The notes under the pieces were generated by a model that saw only the letters and a program-made list of their open reading frames with translations, was not told the DNA's origin and did no database searches. 21,883 nucleotides of DNA. Source: a candidate division WWE3 bacterium CG_4_9_14_3_um_filter_43_9 (lineage in GTDB: Bacteria > Patescibacteriota > CPR3 > GCA-002780085). The stretch is from positions 825-22,707 of the forward strand of contig PFXB01000053.1 of the NCBI GenBank assembly GCA_002791435.1, given 5' to 3'. A program made the position numbers and the translations under genes. Positions 13,436 through 20,740 of the stretch are shown piece by piece. Within the stretch, counting starts at the first letter, position 1. Every line of letters begins with the position of its first letter.

Positions 13436-14587
13436 ATGATCCGGACAGAATTTGCGGCAGCCATCAACCAAATTTGTTCCGAGCGCGGCATCACACCTGA
13501 AGTTGTTTTGGAAACCATAAAAACCGCACTTTTGGCGGCTTACCGTAAAGATTATGGGGCAGTGGCCGAAGATTTAGAAGTTCAGTTGGACAGGGAAACC
13601 GGCGAAGCAAAAATTTTACAGGAAGGAAAAGACGTGACTCCGGTTGGTTTTGGAAGAATTGCGGCGCAAACTGCCAAACAGGTTATTTTACAAAAAATCC
13701 GTGAAGCCGAAAAAGAGGCGATCTTAGATGACTTTAAAAATAAAGTCGGCAACCTTGTTTCTGGCATGGTACAGCGATTTGAGGATAAGAATGTCATTTT
13801 AGATATCGGCCGCACCACCGGCGTTATGCCGCCCCAAGAACAAGTGGGAGGTGAGTATTATCGTCTTAATCAAAGGCTTAAGGTTTTAATCAAAGAGATT
13901 AAAAAAACCAATCGGGGTTATGAGATTATCCTCTCACGCGCCGACCGCGAGCTGGTTAAAAGACTGTTTGAGATCGAAGTGCCGGAGGTCCATTCCGGAG
14001 CAGTCGAAATCAAGGTCATTTCCCGCGAACCCGGCTCGCGCTCCAAGATTGCCGTTTTCTCCAATCGCGAGGGAGTGGATCCAATAGGCTCGTGTGTAGG
14101 GCAAAAGGGAGTGAGAGTTCAAGCCGTCACCCAAGAGCTTTTTAATGAAAAAATCGATATCGTTTCCTATAGCGACGATCCGCAAAAATTTATTGCGGCT
14201 TCTCTCTCGCCTGCCAGAGTGGTTGAGATCAAAATCAAAAGATCCAACAAAGAAGCCAAAGTTTTTGTCAATGAAGATCAGCTCTCATTGGCGATCGGCA
14301 AGGAAGGTCAGAATGTCAGATTGGCGGCGCGCTTGACAGGCTGGAAAATTGATATCAAAGGCTATAAAGAAAAGAAAGTAAGCCAGGAAGCGGAAAAAGG
14401 TGAAGAAACTGAAACTCAGACTAAAAAGTTGGAGGTAGCGGGCATTTCTAAGCGGGTGGTAACTCTTTTAAATAAAGAAGGAATCAAAAGCCTCAAGGAT
14501 TTGAAACAGAAAAAAGAGTCGTTGCAGATGATTAAGGGTTTGGGCAAAAAGTCGCTGGAAGAGATTACCAAGGCGCTGGGGAGTTAG
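13436..14587 (+). CDS. nusA: Transcription termination/antitermination factor NusA
   Basis: NusA binds RNA polymerase and nascent RNA to modulate pausing, termination and antitermination. The 383-aa protein has the N-terminal polymerase-binding domain (residues 1-105, starting MIRTEFAAAINQICSERGI, with LLAAYRKDYG). Next are an S1 domain (about 108-175, GNLVSGMVQRFEDKNVILDI) and KH1/KH2 (about 180-315, with GSCVGQKGVRVQAV and LAIGKEGQNVRLAARLTGW). A C-terminal helix-hairpin-helix segment follows (VAGISKRVVTLLNKEGIKSL...IKGLGKKSLEEI). The extra acidic repeats of E. coli NusA are absent. The SD sequence AAGGAG is seven bases upstream. Starts a nusA-ylxR-infB order, interrupted by repeats; rimP is not in front as it is in many bacteria. 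Confidence 0.97.
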   Translation: MIRTEFAAAINQICSERGITPEVVLETIKTALLAAYRKDYGAVAEDLEVQLDRETGEAKILQEGKDVTPVGFGRIAAQTAKQVILQKIREAEKEAILDDFKNKVGNLVSGMVQRFEDKNVILDIGRTTGVMPPQEQVGGEYYRLNQRLKVLIKEIKKTNRGYEIILSRADRELVKRLFEIEVPEVHSGAVEIKVISREPGSRSKIAVFSNREGVDPIGSCVGQKGVRVQAVTQELFNEKIDIVSYSDDPQKFIAASLSPARVVEIKIKRSNKEAKVFVNEDQLSLAIGKEGQNVRLAARLTGWKIDIKGYKEKKVSQEAEKGEETETQTKKLEVAGISKRVVTLLNKEGIKSLKDLKQKKESLQMIKGLGKKSLEEITKALGS

Positions 14588-14907
14588 TAGTCAGCTATTT
14601 ATTGTTCGACCAACGTGGAGAACTTCCTTTCTCATTTGTACTTCTCCATGCCCCCGCTCAGCGGGGTTAGTCGAAGAATAATATTTTTATTATTCGACCC
14701 GCCATTCGCTAGATAAGCGGAGGTGGGGGAAGAATCTAGCGAAATGTATCTTTGCTGCTAGATCCTTCTTCCGTCAAGACGGGATCAGGATGACAAGAGG
14801 GTGCCTTTGGAATGTGTGGTATTTTGAGTTTTAAGTTATAAGTTTTGAGTTATATTGTTTTAATCTTGACTTTTGACTTTTTACTTTTGAATTTTGAGCT
14901 AATTAAC
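14588..14907. repeat. Repeat-packed nusA-ylxR gap (family B copy 5, reverse)
   Basis: Family B in reverse orientation spans about 14638-14700: end GTACTTCTCCATG, hairpin CCCCGCT-C-AGCGGGG (14652-14666), then the long AT palindrome TCGAAGAATAATA...TATTATTCGA (14671-14697). A further family B-like end (GTGGAGAAC) lies at about 14615. A hairpin-forming block at 14758-14795 includes CTTCCGTCAAGACGGGATCA. Bases 14821-14900 are a TTTTGAGTTTTAAGT / TTTTGACTTTTGACT tract that runs nearly to the ylxR start. No gene was seen. Confidence 0.65.
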
Positions 14908-15237
14908 ATGTCTTTAAAAAAAATACCCCTGCGCACTTGTATCGGCTGCTCAACCATCCGTCCTAAAAGAGAACTGGCCCGGGTGGTTTTAGATCAGACG
15001 GGAAGTATAATTTTAGATGTCAGCGGCAGGCTTTCCGGCCGCGGGGCTTATCTTTGCCGAACCGACGGGGAGATTGAAGCCGTGCAAAAAGGGTTGAAGA
15101 AAAAAGAAGATCTAAAGGTTCACGCCAACCCCGCCTGTCTTGAAAAAGCTGGTCAAAAAAGGGCTTTTAATAAAGCTTTCAGAAGTAAAATTAAAAAGAT
15201 TGGGATCGTGACTTATGAAAAAAAAGAAGGCAAGTAA
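14908..15237 (+). CDS. ylxR: YlxR family RNA-binding protein (RnpM)
   Basis: A small basic protein (109 aa from ATG 14908) of the DUF448/YlxR family. In Bacillus it has been described as an RNase P modulator, RnpM. Visible signatures are PLRTCIGC...RPKRELARVV near the N-terminus and GRLSGRGAYLC at about 47-57, the conserved RNA-binding loop. A basic C-terminus follows (RAFNKAFRSKIKK). An in-frame ATG at 14845 would add 21 hydrophobic residues encoded by the T-rich repeat tract, so the later start is preferred. No SD sequence is visible. The 3' end overlaps infB by 23 nt in another frame, matching the usual nusA-ylxR-infB order. Confidence 0.92.
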   Translation: MSLKKIPLRTCIGCSTIRPKRELARVVLDQTGSIILDVSGRLSGRGAYLCRTDGEIEAVQKGLKKKEDLKVHANPACLEKAGQKRAFNKAFRSKIKKIGIVTYEKKEGK

Positions 15238-16723
15238 ATCAATCAAAACTGAGATTCGTCCTCCCATCGTGACTATCATGGGGCATGTTGACCATGGCAA
15301 AACCACGCTTCTGGATGTCATCAGAAAGACCAATGAGGCGGCCAAAGAGGAGGGCGGGATCACCCAGAAAATCGGGGCCTATCAAATTGAGTTTCCATCC
15401 AAGGAAGGTTCCCACAAAATAACCTTTATTGATACTCCGGGGCATGAGGCTTTTTCCGCCATGCGCGCCCGCGGAGCCAAGGTGACAGATCTGGTGGTTT
15501 TGGTAGTGGCGGCTGATGACGGGGTTAAGCCTCAGACCGTGGAAGCTATAAACCACGCCAAAGAGGCCAAAGTCCCACTTTTGGTGGCCATCAACAAAAT
15601 CGATTTGCCGGGAGCCAACATCAAAAAGGTCAAAAGTCAACTCGCCAAAGAAGATGTTTTGGTAGAAGAATTGGGCGGAGAGGCAGTGGCGGTTTTAATT
15701 TCGGCCAAACAGCAAAAAGGGATTGACGATCTTTTGGAAATGATTGTTTTGCTGGCCGAAATGTTGGAGCTTAGAGCTGATCCGCAGGGCCCGCTTTCCG
15801 CGGTGGTTGTCGAGTCTCACCCCGATTCCCATAAAGGTCCGGTGGCTTCGGTCATTGTCAAAAACGGGACTTTAAAGGTCGGCCAGACGTTGAGCAGTGA
15901 AGGTGTTCGCGGGAAAGTTAGAGCCCTAATCAACGAATGGGGCAAACAGATTCCTTCGGCCTTGCCTTCAACGCCGGTTGAGGTGGTAGGATTCCAAGAT
16001 GCTCCTGCCTTGGGGGCAGAAGTTTATGAGTCAAAAGGGAAAATGGAACACAGGGAAGCGCCCCAAATTCTCCAGAAAGAAGATTACAAAGAATTAACCC
16101 TGCAAGACTTTTTGGAGCCTAAAATCGAGAAGCCGGGAATAAATGTGGTTATCAAAGCTGAGAGTGAAGGGTCTTTGGAGGCGATAGTTTCTTCATTAAA
16201 AAATATACATTCCGATCAGTTCGAACTTAAAATCCTGCATGCGGCAGTGGGTGAAGTTAATAAATCAGACGTTCTGCTGGCCAAAACTGCCGGGGCCTCG
16301 GTTTTAAGTTTCAGGCTTAAAGTTCCTCCCGTAATGGAAAGAATGGCCAAAGAAGAAAAAGTCTTGATCAAACATTACCTTTTAATCTACGAGTTGTTGG
16401 AGGAAATTGAGGAAGCCTTATGGGGCGAAGTCACCGATGAGGTACAAGAAAAAATCTTGGGTCGGGCTGAAGTGGTCGGTCTCTTCCAAAGCAGCTTGGG
16501 AAAAACGATTGCCGGGGTGAAAGTCTCGGAGGGAAGAATAGCCTTAAACGATAAAATCAAAATCTATCGGGATGAAGCAGAAGTCCACGCCGGGAAAATA
16601 AAAACCATCAAACATCTCAAAGAAGAAGTGCGCGAAGTTAAAAAAGGATTGGAATGCGGTTTAACCATCGAGCCCGATTTTAATTTCGAAAAGCGAGACA
16701 TCCTCGAAATTACCCGGGGTTGA
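15215..16723 (+). CDS. infB: Translation initiation factor IF-2 (minimal form)
   Basis: IF-2 is the GTPase that places fMet-tRNA on the 30S subunit and promotes subunit joining. G motifs: GHVDHGKTT (residues 23-31), EEGGITQKIGAYQI (switch 1), DTPGHEAFSAMRARGAK (switch 2), NKIDLPGA, and SAKQQKGI. Domains II, III and IV follow, including the C2 fMet-tRNA-binding barrel (LGRAEVVGLF to the end). At 502 aa it begins almost directly with the G domain: only about 15 lysine-rich residues precede it, so the N-terminal IF2_N extension found in most bacteria (700-900 aa proteins) is missing. The start overlaps ylxR by 23 nt; coupling is likely since the SD sequence is weak. Confidence 0.97.
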   Translation: MKKKKASKSIKTEIRPPIVTIMGHVDHGKTTLLDVIRKTNEAAKEEGGITQKIGAYQIEFPSKEGSHKITFIDTPGHEAFSAMRARGAKVTDLVVLVVAADDGVKPQTVEAINHAKEAKVPLLVAINKIDLPGANIKKVKSQLAKEDVLVEELGGEAVAVLISAKQQKGIDDLLEMIVLLAEMLELRADPQGPLSAVVVESHPDSHKGPVASVIVKNGTLKVGQTLSSEGVRGKVRALINEWGKQIPSALPSTPVEVVGFQDAPALGAEVYESKGKMEHREAPQILQKEDYKELTLQDFLEPKIEKPGINVVIKAESEGSLEAIVSSLKNIHSDQFELKILHAAVGEVNKSDVLLAKTAGASVLSFRLKVPPVMERMAKEEKVLIKHYLLIYELLEEIEEALWGEVTDEVQEKILGRAEVVGLFQSSLGKTIAGVKVSEGRIALNDKIKIYRDEAEVHAGKIKTIKHLKEEVREVKKGLECGLTIEPDFNFEKRDILEITRG

Positions 16724-16749
16724 CACAAGACTATAGGACATGATAGAAT
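16720..16749 (+). promoter_or_regulatory. Promoter of the DHH-like gene
   Basis: TTGACA (16720-16725) overlaps the infB stop codon, with an 18-nt spacer and TAGAAT (16744-16749) preceded by an extended -10 TGA (16741-16743). The spacing and TGn are the same as at the nusA promoter. Confidence 0.65.
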
Positions 16750-16750
16750 T

Positions 16751-16847
16751 TTATATTTCGTGAGCGAAGACCACTTACTTTACCCGTGCCTGCCTGACGG
16801 TAGGCAGGGACGAAGCTTTCAAATTTTCGCGAAGCGAAATATATAAA
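16751..16847. repeat. Fold-back element in the leader of the DHH-like gene
   Basis: The outer arms ATATTTCG (about 16752-16760) and CGAAATAT (16835-16842) face each other. Inside are the hairpins CCTGCCT-GACGGT-AGGCAGG (16789-16808) and TTTCGC-GAA-GCGAAA (16825-16839). It lies just downstream of the promoter and would be transcribed. Repeat, leader RNA or both; no coding potential was seen. Confidence 0.5.
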
Positions 16848-16937
16848 CAAGTTTGTTTTCTTTCAGAAAATAGTACCACGGCGCAAAGCCTGTGGGAATA
16901 TATGCTTTAAAAGGAAAGAAAGGATAAATTTTCCATT

Positions 16938-17969
16938 ATGGAAATTCAAGCCTCTATCAGTCAAATTCAGGATCTCATTGCCGAAGCGCGTAAAATCGCT
17001 GTTTTTACCCATAAAAATTTATCGCTGGATAGTTTGGCCGCGCTTTTATCTTTAGGGCAAATCTTTCAGAAATTAAAGAAAGACTTCGTTTTGATTTCTC
17101 CTGAGGCTGTTCCTGCCGAACTTCAGTTTTTAAAAGGTGTTGAAAAGATCAATCACCAGCTTGGCCCCAGAAACTTAATCATCGAAATTAAAGGCGGTAA
17201 AGACATGGTCGAGAAGGTCTCCTATTTCACTCAGGGAGACAACTTTAATCTGGTGATTACTCCCCAAAAGGATAATTTAACGCCGGAACAAATCCAATAT
17301 TCATTTACCAGTCTCGAGGCCGATCTTTTAATTGTTTTAGATACCATCCGTCTCACCGGCTTGGGGGAAATTGTGGAAACTTACGCCCAGGAATTCCAAA
17401 GCCTACCCCTCATCAATATCGACCGGCACACCCAAAATACGCGCTATGGAAAAATCAATCTCATCGATAACAGTTGCTCATCCACCTCGGAGATCATTTT
17501 ATCCCTGGCGGATAAATTTCAAATTGAATGGGACCACAATTTAGCTACCACCTTTTTAGCCGGAATTTACGGCGGAAGCCGGAATTTTCTGAGCAAGACC
17601 ACGAGTCTTAAGAGTTTTTTGGGTGTCGCCCGTCTTCTAGAGAAGGGAGCTGACCTGAATTCGGTTTTGGAAAATGTGGGCAAAGTTGGAAAGATTGGAA
17701 AACAAGAAGACATTGCCGGAGCAGAAAAGATGGCGGAAGGAGAGAAAATCCGAGAAGAGATACTTCCAGAAATTGAAGACCAGACAGCTGATCAAGAAGG
17801 AATTGCCAGGGAAGCCGTTGTGGAAAACCTTTTGCAAGAGCCAGCAACTAAAAGCGAGGAAAGTCGTTTAGAGGAATATCATCTTCCGACTCCGATTTTA
17901 AAACCACACGGCGAACCTCAGGCGAAAGACAATTCTTTCTCCGGCCCCAAGATTTTTCGCAGTTTATGA
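16938..17969 (+). CDS. DHH-family phosphoesterase homologue, probably catalytically inactive
   Basis: The fold pattern is that of NrnA/RecJ-type DHH proteins (343 aa), but metal-ligand motifs are eroded. Motif I, usually HxNPDxD, reads HKNLSLD (residues 25-31), keeping H and the last D. Motif II VLDT keeps D135. Motif III DHH reads DRH (162-164) within INIDRHTQNTRYG. The following IDNSCSSTSE matches D.SxSSTxE. Motif IV, usually GIxxDTxxF, reads GIYGGSRNF (209-217) with the Asp lost. Instead of a full DHHA1 substrate domain, the C-terminus (about 250-343) is Glu/Lys-rich and looks disordered. It has its own promoter and precedes rpsO-pnp, but a link to RNA turnover is only inference. Confidence 0.75.
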   Translation: MEIQASISQIQDLIAEARKIAVFTHKNLSLDSLAALLSLGQIFQKLKKDFVLISPEAVPAELQFLKGVEKINHQLGPRNLIIEIKGGKDMVEKVSYFTQGDNFNLVITPQKDNLTPEQIQYSFTSLEADLLIVLDTIRLTGLGEIVETYAQEFQSLPLINIDRHTQNTRYGKINLIDNSCSSTSEIILSLADKFQIEWDHNLATTFLAGIYGGSRNFLSKTTSLKSFLGVARLLEKGADLNSVLENVGKVGKIGKQEDIAGAEKMAEGEKIREEILPEIEDQTADQEGIAREAVVENLLQEPATKSEESRLEEYHLPTPILKPHGEPQAKDNSFSGPKIFRSL

Positions 17970-17992
17970 AAGTCAAAGATAAAATCTTGAGG

Positions 17993-18021
17993 TTCAAAGT
18001 TCTAAAAAATTATGCTACAAT
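17993..18021 (+). promoter_or_regulatory. rpsO promoter
   Basis: TTCAAA (17993-17998), a 17-nt spacer and TACAAT (18016-18021) with an extended -10 TGC at 18013-18015. The resulting leader would be about 185 nt, long enough for the structure at 18079-18211. Confidence 0.5.
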
Positions 18022-18078
18022 GAATTTAGGAGTAATAGACAAACGTATTTAAAAGTAGGCATAAGGTATGTCTAGCAC

Positions 18079-18211
18079 GAGAAACTGATTAAAGCTCCCC
18101 CCAAAAAATTAAATGGACAATTTGGAATCAGTTTCTCTAAAGAAGTTGGTGGCGAAAAGCTAGCTGCTAGAAGCCAGCAGCCAAATTTAGTTGTCAGATA
18201 TTAGGAGTTTT
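18079..18211 (+). promoter_or_regulatory. Structured rpsO leader, candidate S15 autoregulatory pseudoknot
   Basis: GAGAAACTGATT (18079-18090) pairs perfectly over 12 bp with AATCAGTTTCTC (18126-18137). The loop starts AAAGCTCC (18091-18098), which can pair over 8 bp (one G-U) with GGAGTTTT (18204-18211), the SD region of rpsO (AGGAG 18203-18207). A further hairpin, GCTGCT...AGCAGC (18163-18181), lies between. Known S15 leaders in other bacteria also use pseudoknots at the ribosome-loading site; the match here is by design only, not by sequence. Confidence 0.5.
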
Positions 18212-18213
18212 TC

Positions 18214-18483
18214 ATGGCTTTGACTAAAGACGAGAAAGCTATCTTAATCAAAGATTATATGCAACATCTGGGTGATACCGGTTCACCTGAGGTTCAAGTT
18301 GCGCTTTTGACTAAAAAAATAGAGAAGCTTTCGCAACACCTCAAAGACCATCCGCAGGATAAACATTCGCGTCGGGGATTGCTTCAGATGGTTGGCAAAA
18401 GACGCCGTATTTTAGCTTATTTAATGAGAAAAAATACTGAGCGTTATAAAAATATTATTAGTCAACTTGGCCTTTCAAAGTAA
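18214..18483 (+). CDS. rpsO: 30S ribosomal protein S15
   Basis: S15 is a primary 16S rRNA-binding protein that organises the central domain of the small subunit. It is 89 aa, the standard length. The hallmark helices are all visible: DTGSPEVQVALLTKKIEKLS, HLKDHPQDKHSRRGLLQMVG and KRRRILAYLMRKNTERYKNI. They include the H/D and SRRGL residues that contact the 16S three-way junction. The SD sequence AGGAG lies six bases before the ATG, within the candidate pseudoknot. Followed by pnp, the widely conserved rpsO-pnp order. Confidence 0.98.
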   Translation: MALTKDEKAILIKDYMQHLGDTGSPEVQVALLTKKIEKLSQHLKDHPQDKHSRRGLLQMVGKRRRILAYLMRKNTERYKNIISQLGLSK

Positions 18484-18484
18484 T

Positions 18485-18515
18485 GAGGTTGCAAATGGCA
18501 CAAAGGCCTCTTTTT
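18485..18515 (+). terminator. Weak terminator-like hairpin between rpsO and pnp
   Basis: GAGGTT (18485-18490) can pair with GGCCTC (18505-18510) using two G-U pairs, followed by TTTTT (18511-18515). The stem is short and the loop is 14 nt, so only partial termination between rpsO and pnp is plausible. Confidence 0.3.
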
Positions 18516-18540
18516 ATGAAAGCCGCTTTTGTAGCATTTG

Positions 18541-18576
18541 TTACCTCCATTGCCTATTGAAAGGCAACGGAGGTAA
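18541..18576 (+). promoter_or_regulatory. pnp leader hairpin sequestering the Shine-Dalgarno sequence
   Basis: TTACCTCC (18541-18548) pairs with GGAGGTAA (18569-18576), and TTGCCT (18550-18555) with AGGCAA (18562-18567). This gives 14 base pairs with a single A-C mismatch and a 6-nt loop. The 3' arm contains the whole SD sequence GGAGG (18569-18573), nine bases before ATG 18583. In E. coli, pnp is autoregulated through RNase III cleavage of a leader stem and PNPase itself; a similar logic is likely here, but the mechanism is inferred. Confidence 0.7.
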
Positions 18577-18582
18577 ATTTTT

Positions 18583-20739
18583 ATGAACAAAATCGTCCAA
18601 GAAATTGAAATCGGAAATCGAAAACTCAGCCTTGAAACAGGGTTTTTAGCTCAACAGGCCAACGGCGCTGTCCTAGGCCGTTACGGCGACACAGTTGTTT
18701 TAGCCACAGTCTGCTCCGCACCAGCCAAGGAAAGCCTCGGTTATTTTCCCCTCTCTGTCGAATATGAAGAAAGATTATATGCCGGAGGAAAAATCAAAAC
18801 TTCGCGCTTTATTAAACGTGAAGGGCGGCCTTCCGATAATGCAATCTTAAACGCCAGACTGATTGACCGTTCCATCAGGCCTTTGTTTCCCAAAGACTAT
18901 TTAAAAGAAGTACAGGTGATTGTCACCATCTTATCGGTTGATCAGGAAAATGATCCGGACGTGGTGGCAGCAGTTGCAACCTCGGCCGCTCTGTCTATTT
19001 CCGATATTCCTTGGGCAGGACCTGTCAGTACGGTGAGAGTTGGGCTGAAAGACAATCAATTGGTTATCAATCCGGTCAATGGAGAACTCGCCAAATCAAG
19101 TTTAAATTTAGTAGTTTCGGCGACCAAGGAGGCGGTGGTGATGATTGAGGCGGCGGCTCACGAAGTTTCAGAAGAACAGATGGCGGAAGCCATAGAATAT
19201 GCCAAAAAGGAGAATGACAAAATCGTAGCCGTTATTGAAGAATTAGCCGGCGCAGTCGGCAGAACCAAAGAAGTTTACGAGGTGAAACAACTGGATGAGA
19301 AGCTGAAAAAAGAGGTTTTGGACTATATTCAAGGAAATTTTACCCCGGACTTTTTCGAAATCGAAAAGTCAGACCGCAAAAAAGAAATCGAAACTTTTAA
19401 GGCAAACCTGTATGCTGCCTTTGAAGGCAAGCTCGCCAAAGAAGAGATGGATAAACTCTATGAAGAAGTGCTCAAGCAGAAAATGCGGGCGTTAATCCTC
19501 AAAGAGGAGAAAAGAGTTGGCGGCCGCAAGCTGGATGAAATCAGACAACTGTATGTGGAGGTGGGAATTTTGCCCCGGACTCACGGATCGGCTCTTTTCC
19601 AACGCGGCGACACCCAGATTTTGACCATTGTTACTTTGGGCTCGACCTCTTTGGGGCAATTGATCGAAAGCATGGAAGGAGAAGAAACCAAACGTTACAT
19701 GCACCATTATAATTTTCCGCCCTATTCAGTGGGTGAGGCTAAAAGAATGGGTTTTCCTTCGCGCCGCGAAATCGGCCACGGAGCTTTGGCAGAAAAAGCC
19801 GTGTTTCCGGTGATTCCCGGCGAAGAGCAATTTCCCTATGCCGTGCGTGTGGTTTCAGAAACGCTTTCTTCAGCCGGTTCGACTTCCATGGGTTCGGTCT
19901 GCGGTTCGACTCTGGCCCTGATGGATGCCGGCGTTCCTTTAAAGTCTCCGGTGGCCGGAATCGCCATGGGGATTATAGTGGAAAACAAAGATTATAAAAT
20001 TTTATCCGATATTCAAGACTTAGAAGATTTTTATGGAGATATGGATTTTAAAGTGGCCGGAACAGATAAAGGAATTACCGCTTTACAACTGGATGTTAAA
20101 ACCCTAAGCCTCACCGCTAAAGTTTTGAAAGAAGTTTTAGACCAAGCCAAAAAAGGCAGGGAATTTATTTTACAAGCCATGCTTAAGGTTCTGGGGCAAC
20201 CGCGGCCGGAGCTTTCTGTTTACGCCCCGCGGGCTGAAATCTTAAAGATTGATCCCAAGAAAATCGGTGAGGTAATTGGTCCGGGAGGAAAGATTATCAA
20301 CCGGATTATTGAAGCTACTAAAACCACCATCGATATTGACGACGACGGAAAGGTGAGTATCACCGCCGAAGATTCACAGAATCTTGAGAAAGCCGTAGCC
20401 TGGATTAAAGGCATCACCGAGGAAATTGCTCCCGGAATGATTTTTGAAGGAACGGTTACCCGCATTATGCCTTTCGGAGCCATCGTTGAATTTTTCCCAG
20501 GCAAGGACGGCATGGTTCACATCTCTGAAATTGCTCCCTATCGCATTCAAAAAGTGGAAGATGAACTATCTTTGGGCCAAAAAGTTAAAGTTAAAGTTCT
20601 CAAAGTTGACGATTCCGGTAAGATTGGTTTAACATTAAGATTAGACAGAGTGGAAAACGATGAGACCCAAAGACCGAATCCGCGTTTTGAAAAACGGGGC
20701 AATTTTGTCCAGAAAGAAAGAAGTAACAAATATCGTTAA
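18583..20739 (+). CDS. pnp: Polyribonucleotide nucleotidyltransferase (PNPase)
   Basis: PNPase is the phosphorolytic 3'-to-5' exoribonuclease that turns RNA into nucleoside diphosphates. At 718 aa it is full length. The first RNase PH domain (about 1-225) has GDTVVLATVCSAP, FIKREGRPSDNAILNARLID and RSIRPLFP. A helical linker follows. The second, catalytic PH domain (about 320-545) has RTHGSALFQRGDTQ, GFPSRREIGHGALAEKA, SETLSSAGSTSMGSVCG and YGDMDFKVAGT with its active-site aspartates. The KH domain has IGPGGK at about 565-570, and the S1 domain spans about 617-690 (GMIFEGTVTRIMPFGAIVEF). A basic tail ends the protein. Translation start depends on an SD sequence locked in a hairpin. It follows rpsO, and the Lon-like gene starts one base after its stop. 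Confidence 0.98.
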   Translation: MNKIVQEIEIGNRKLSLETGFLAQQANGAVLGRYGDTVVLATVCSAPAKESLGYFPLSVEYEERLYAGGKIKTSRFIKREGRPSDNAILNARLIDRSIRPLFPKDYLKEVQVIVTILSVDQENDPDVVAAVATSAALSISDIPWAGPVSTVRVGLKDNQLVINPVNGELAKSSLNLVVSATKEAVVMIEAAAHEVSEEQMAEAIEYAKKENDKIVAVIEELAGAVGRTKEVYEVKQLDEKLKKEVLDYIQGNFTPDFFEIEKSDRKKEIETFKANLYAAFEGKLAKEEMDKLYEEVLKQKMRALILKEEKRVGGRKLDEIRQLYVEVGILPRTHGSALFQRGDTQILTIVTLGSTSLGQLIESMEGEETKRYMHHYNFPPYSVGEAKRMGFPSRREIGHGALAEKAVFPVIPGEEQFPYAVRVVSETLSSAGSTSMGSVCGSTLALMDAGVPLKSPVAGIAMGIIVENKDYKILSDIQDLEDFYGDMDFKVAGTDKGITALQLDVKTLSLTAKVLKEVLDQAKKGREFILQAMLKVLGQPRPELSVYAPRAEILKIDPKKIGEVIGPGGKIINRIIEATKTTIDIDDDGKVSITAEDSQNLEKAVAWIKGITEEIAPGMIFEGTVTRIMPFGAIVEFFPGKDGMVHISEIAPYRIQKVEDELSLGQKVKVKVLKVDDSGKIGLTLRLDRVENDETQRPNPRFEKRGNFVQKERSNKYR

Positions 20740-20740
20740 C

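Noticed and set aside
18068..18088. Six-codon leader peptide in the rpsO leader (ATG TCT AGC ...)
   Set aside because: No proper SD spacing and no regulatory codon bias; it overlaps the 5' arm of the stem, which explains the sequence better.
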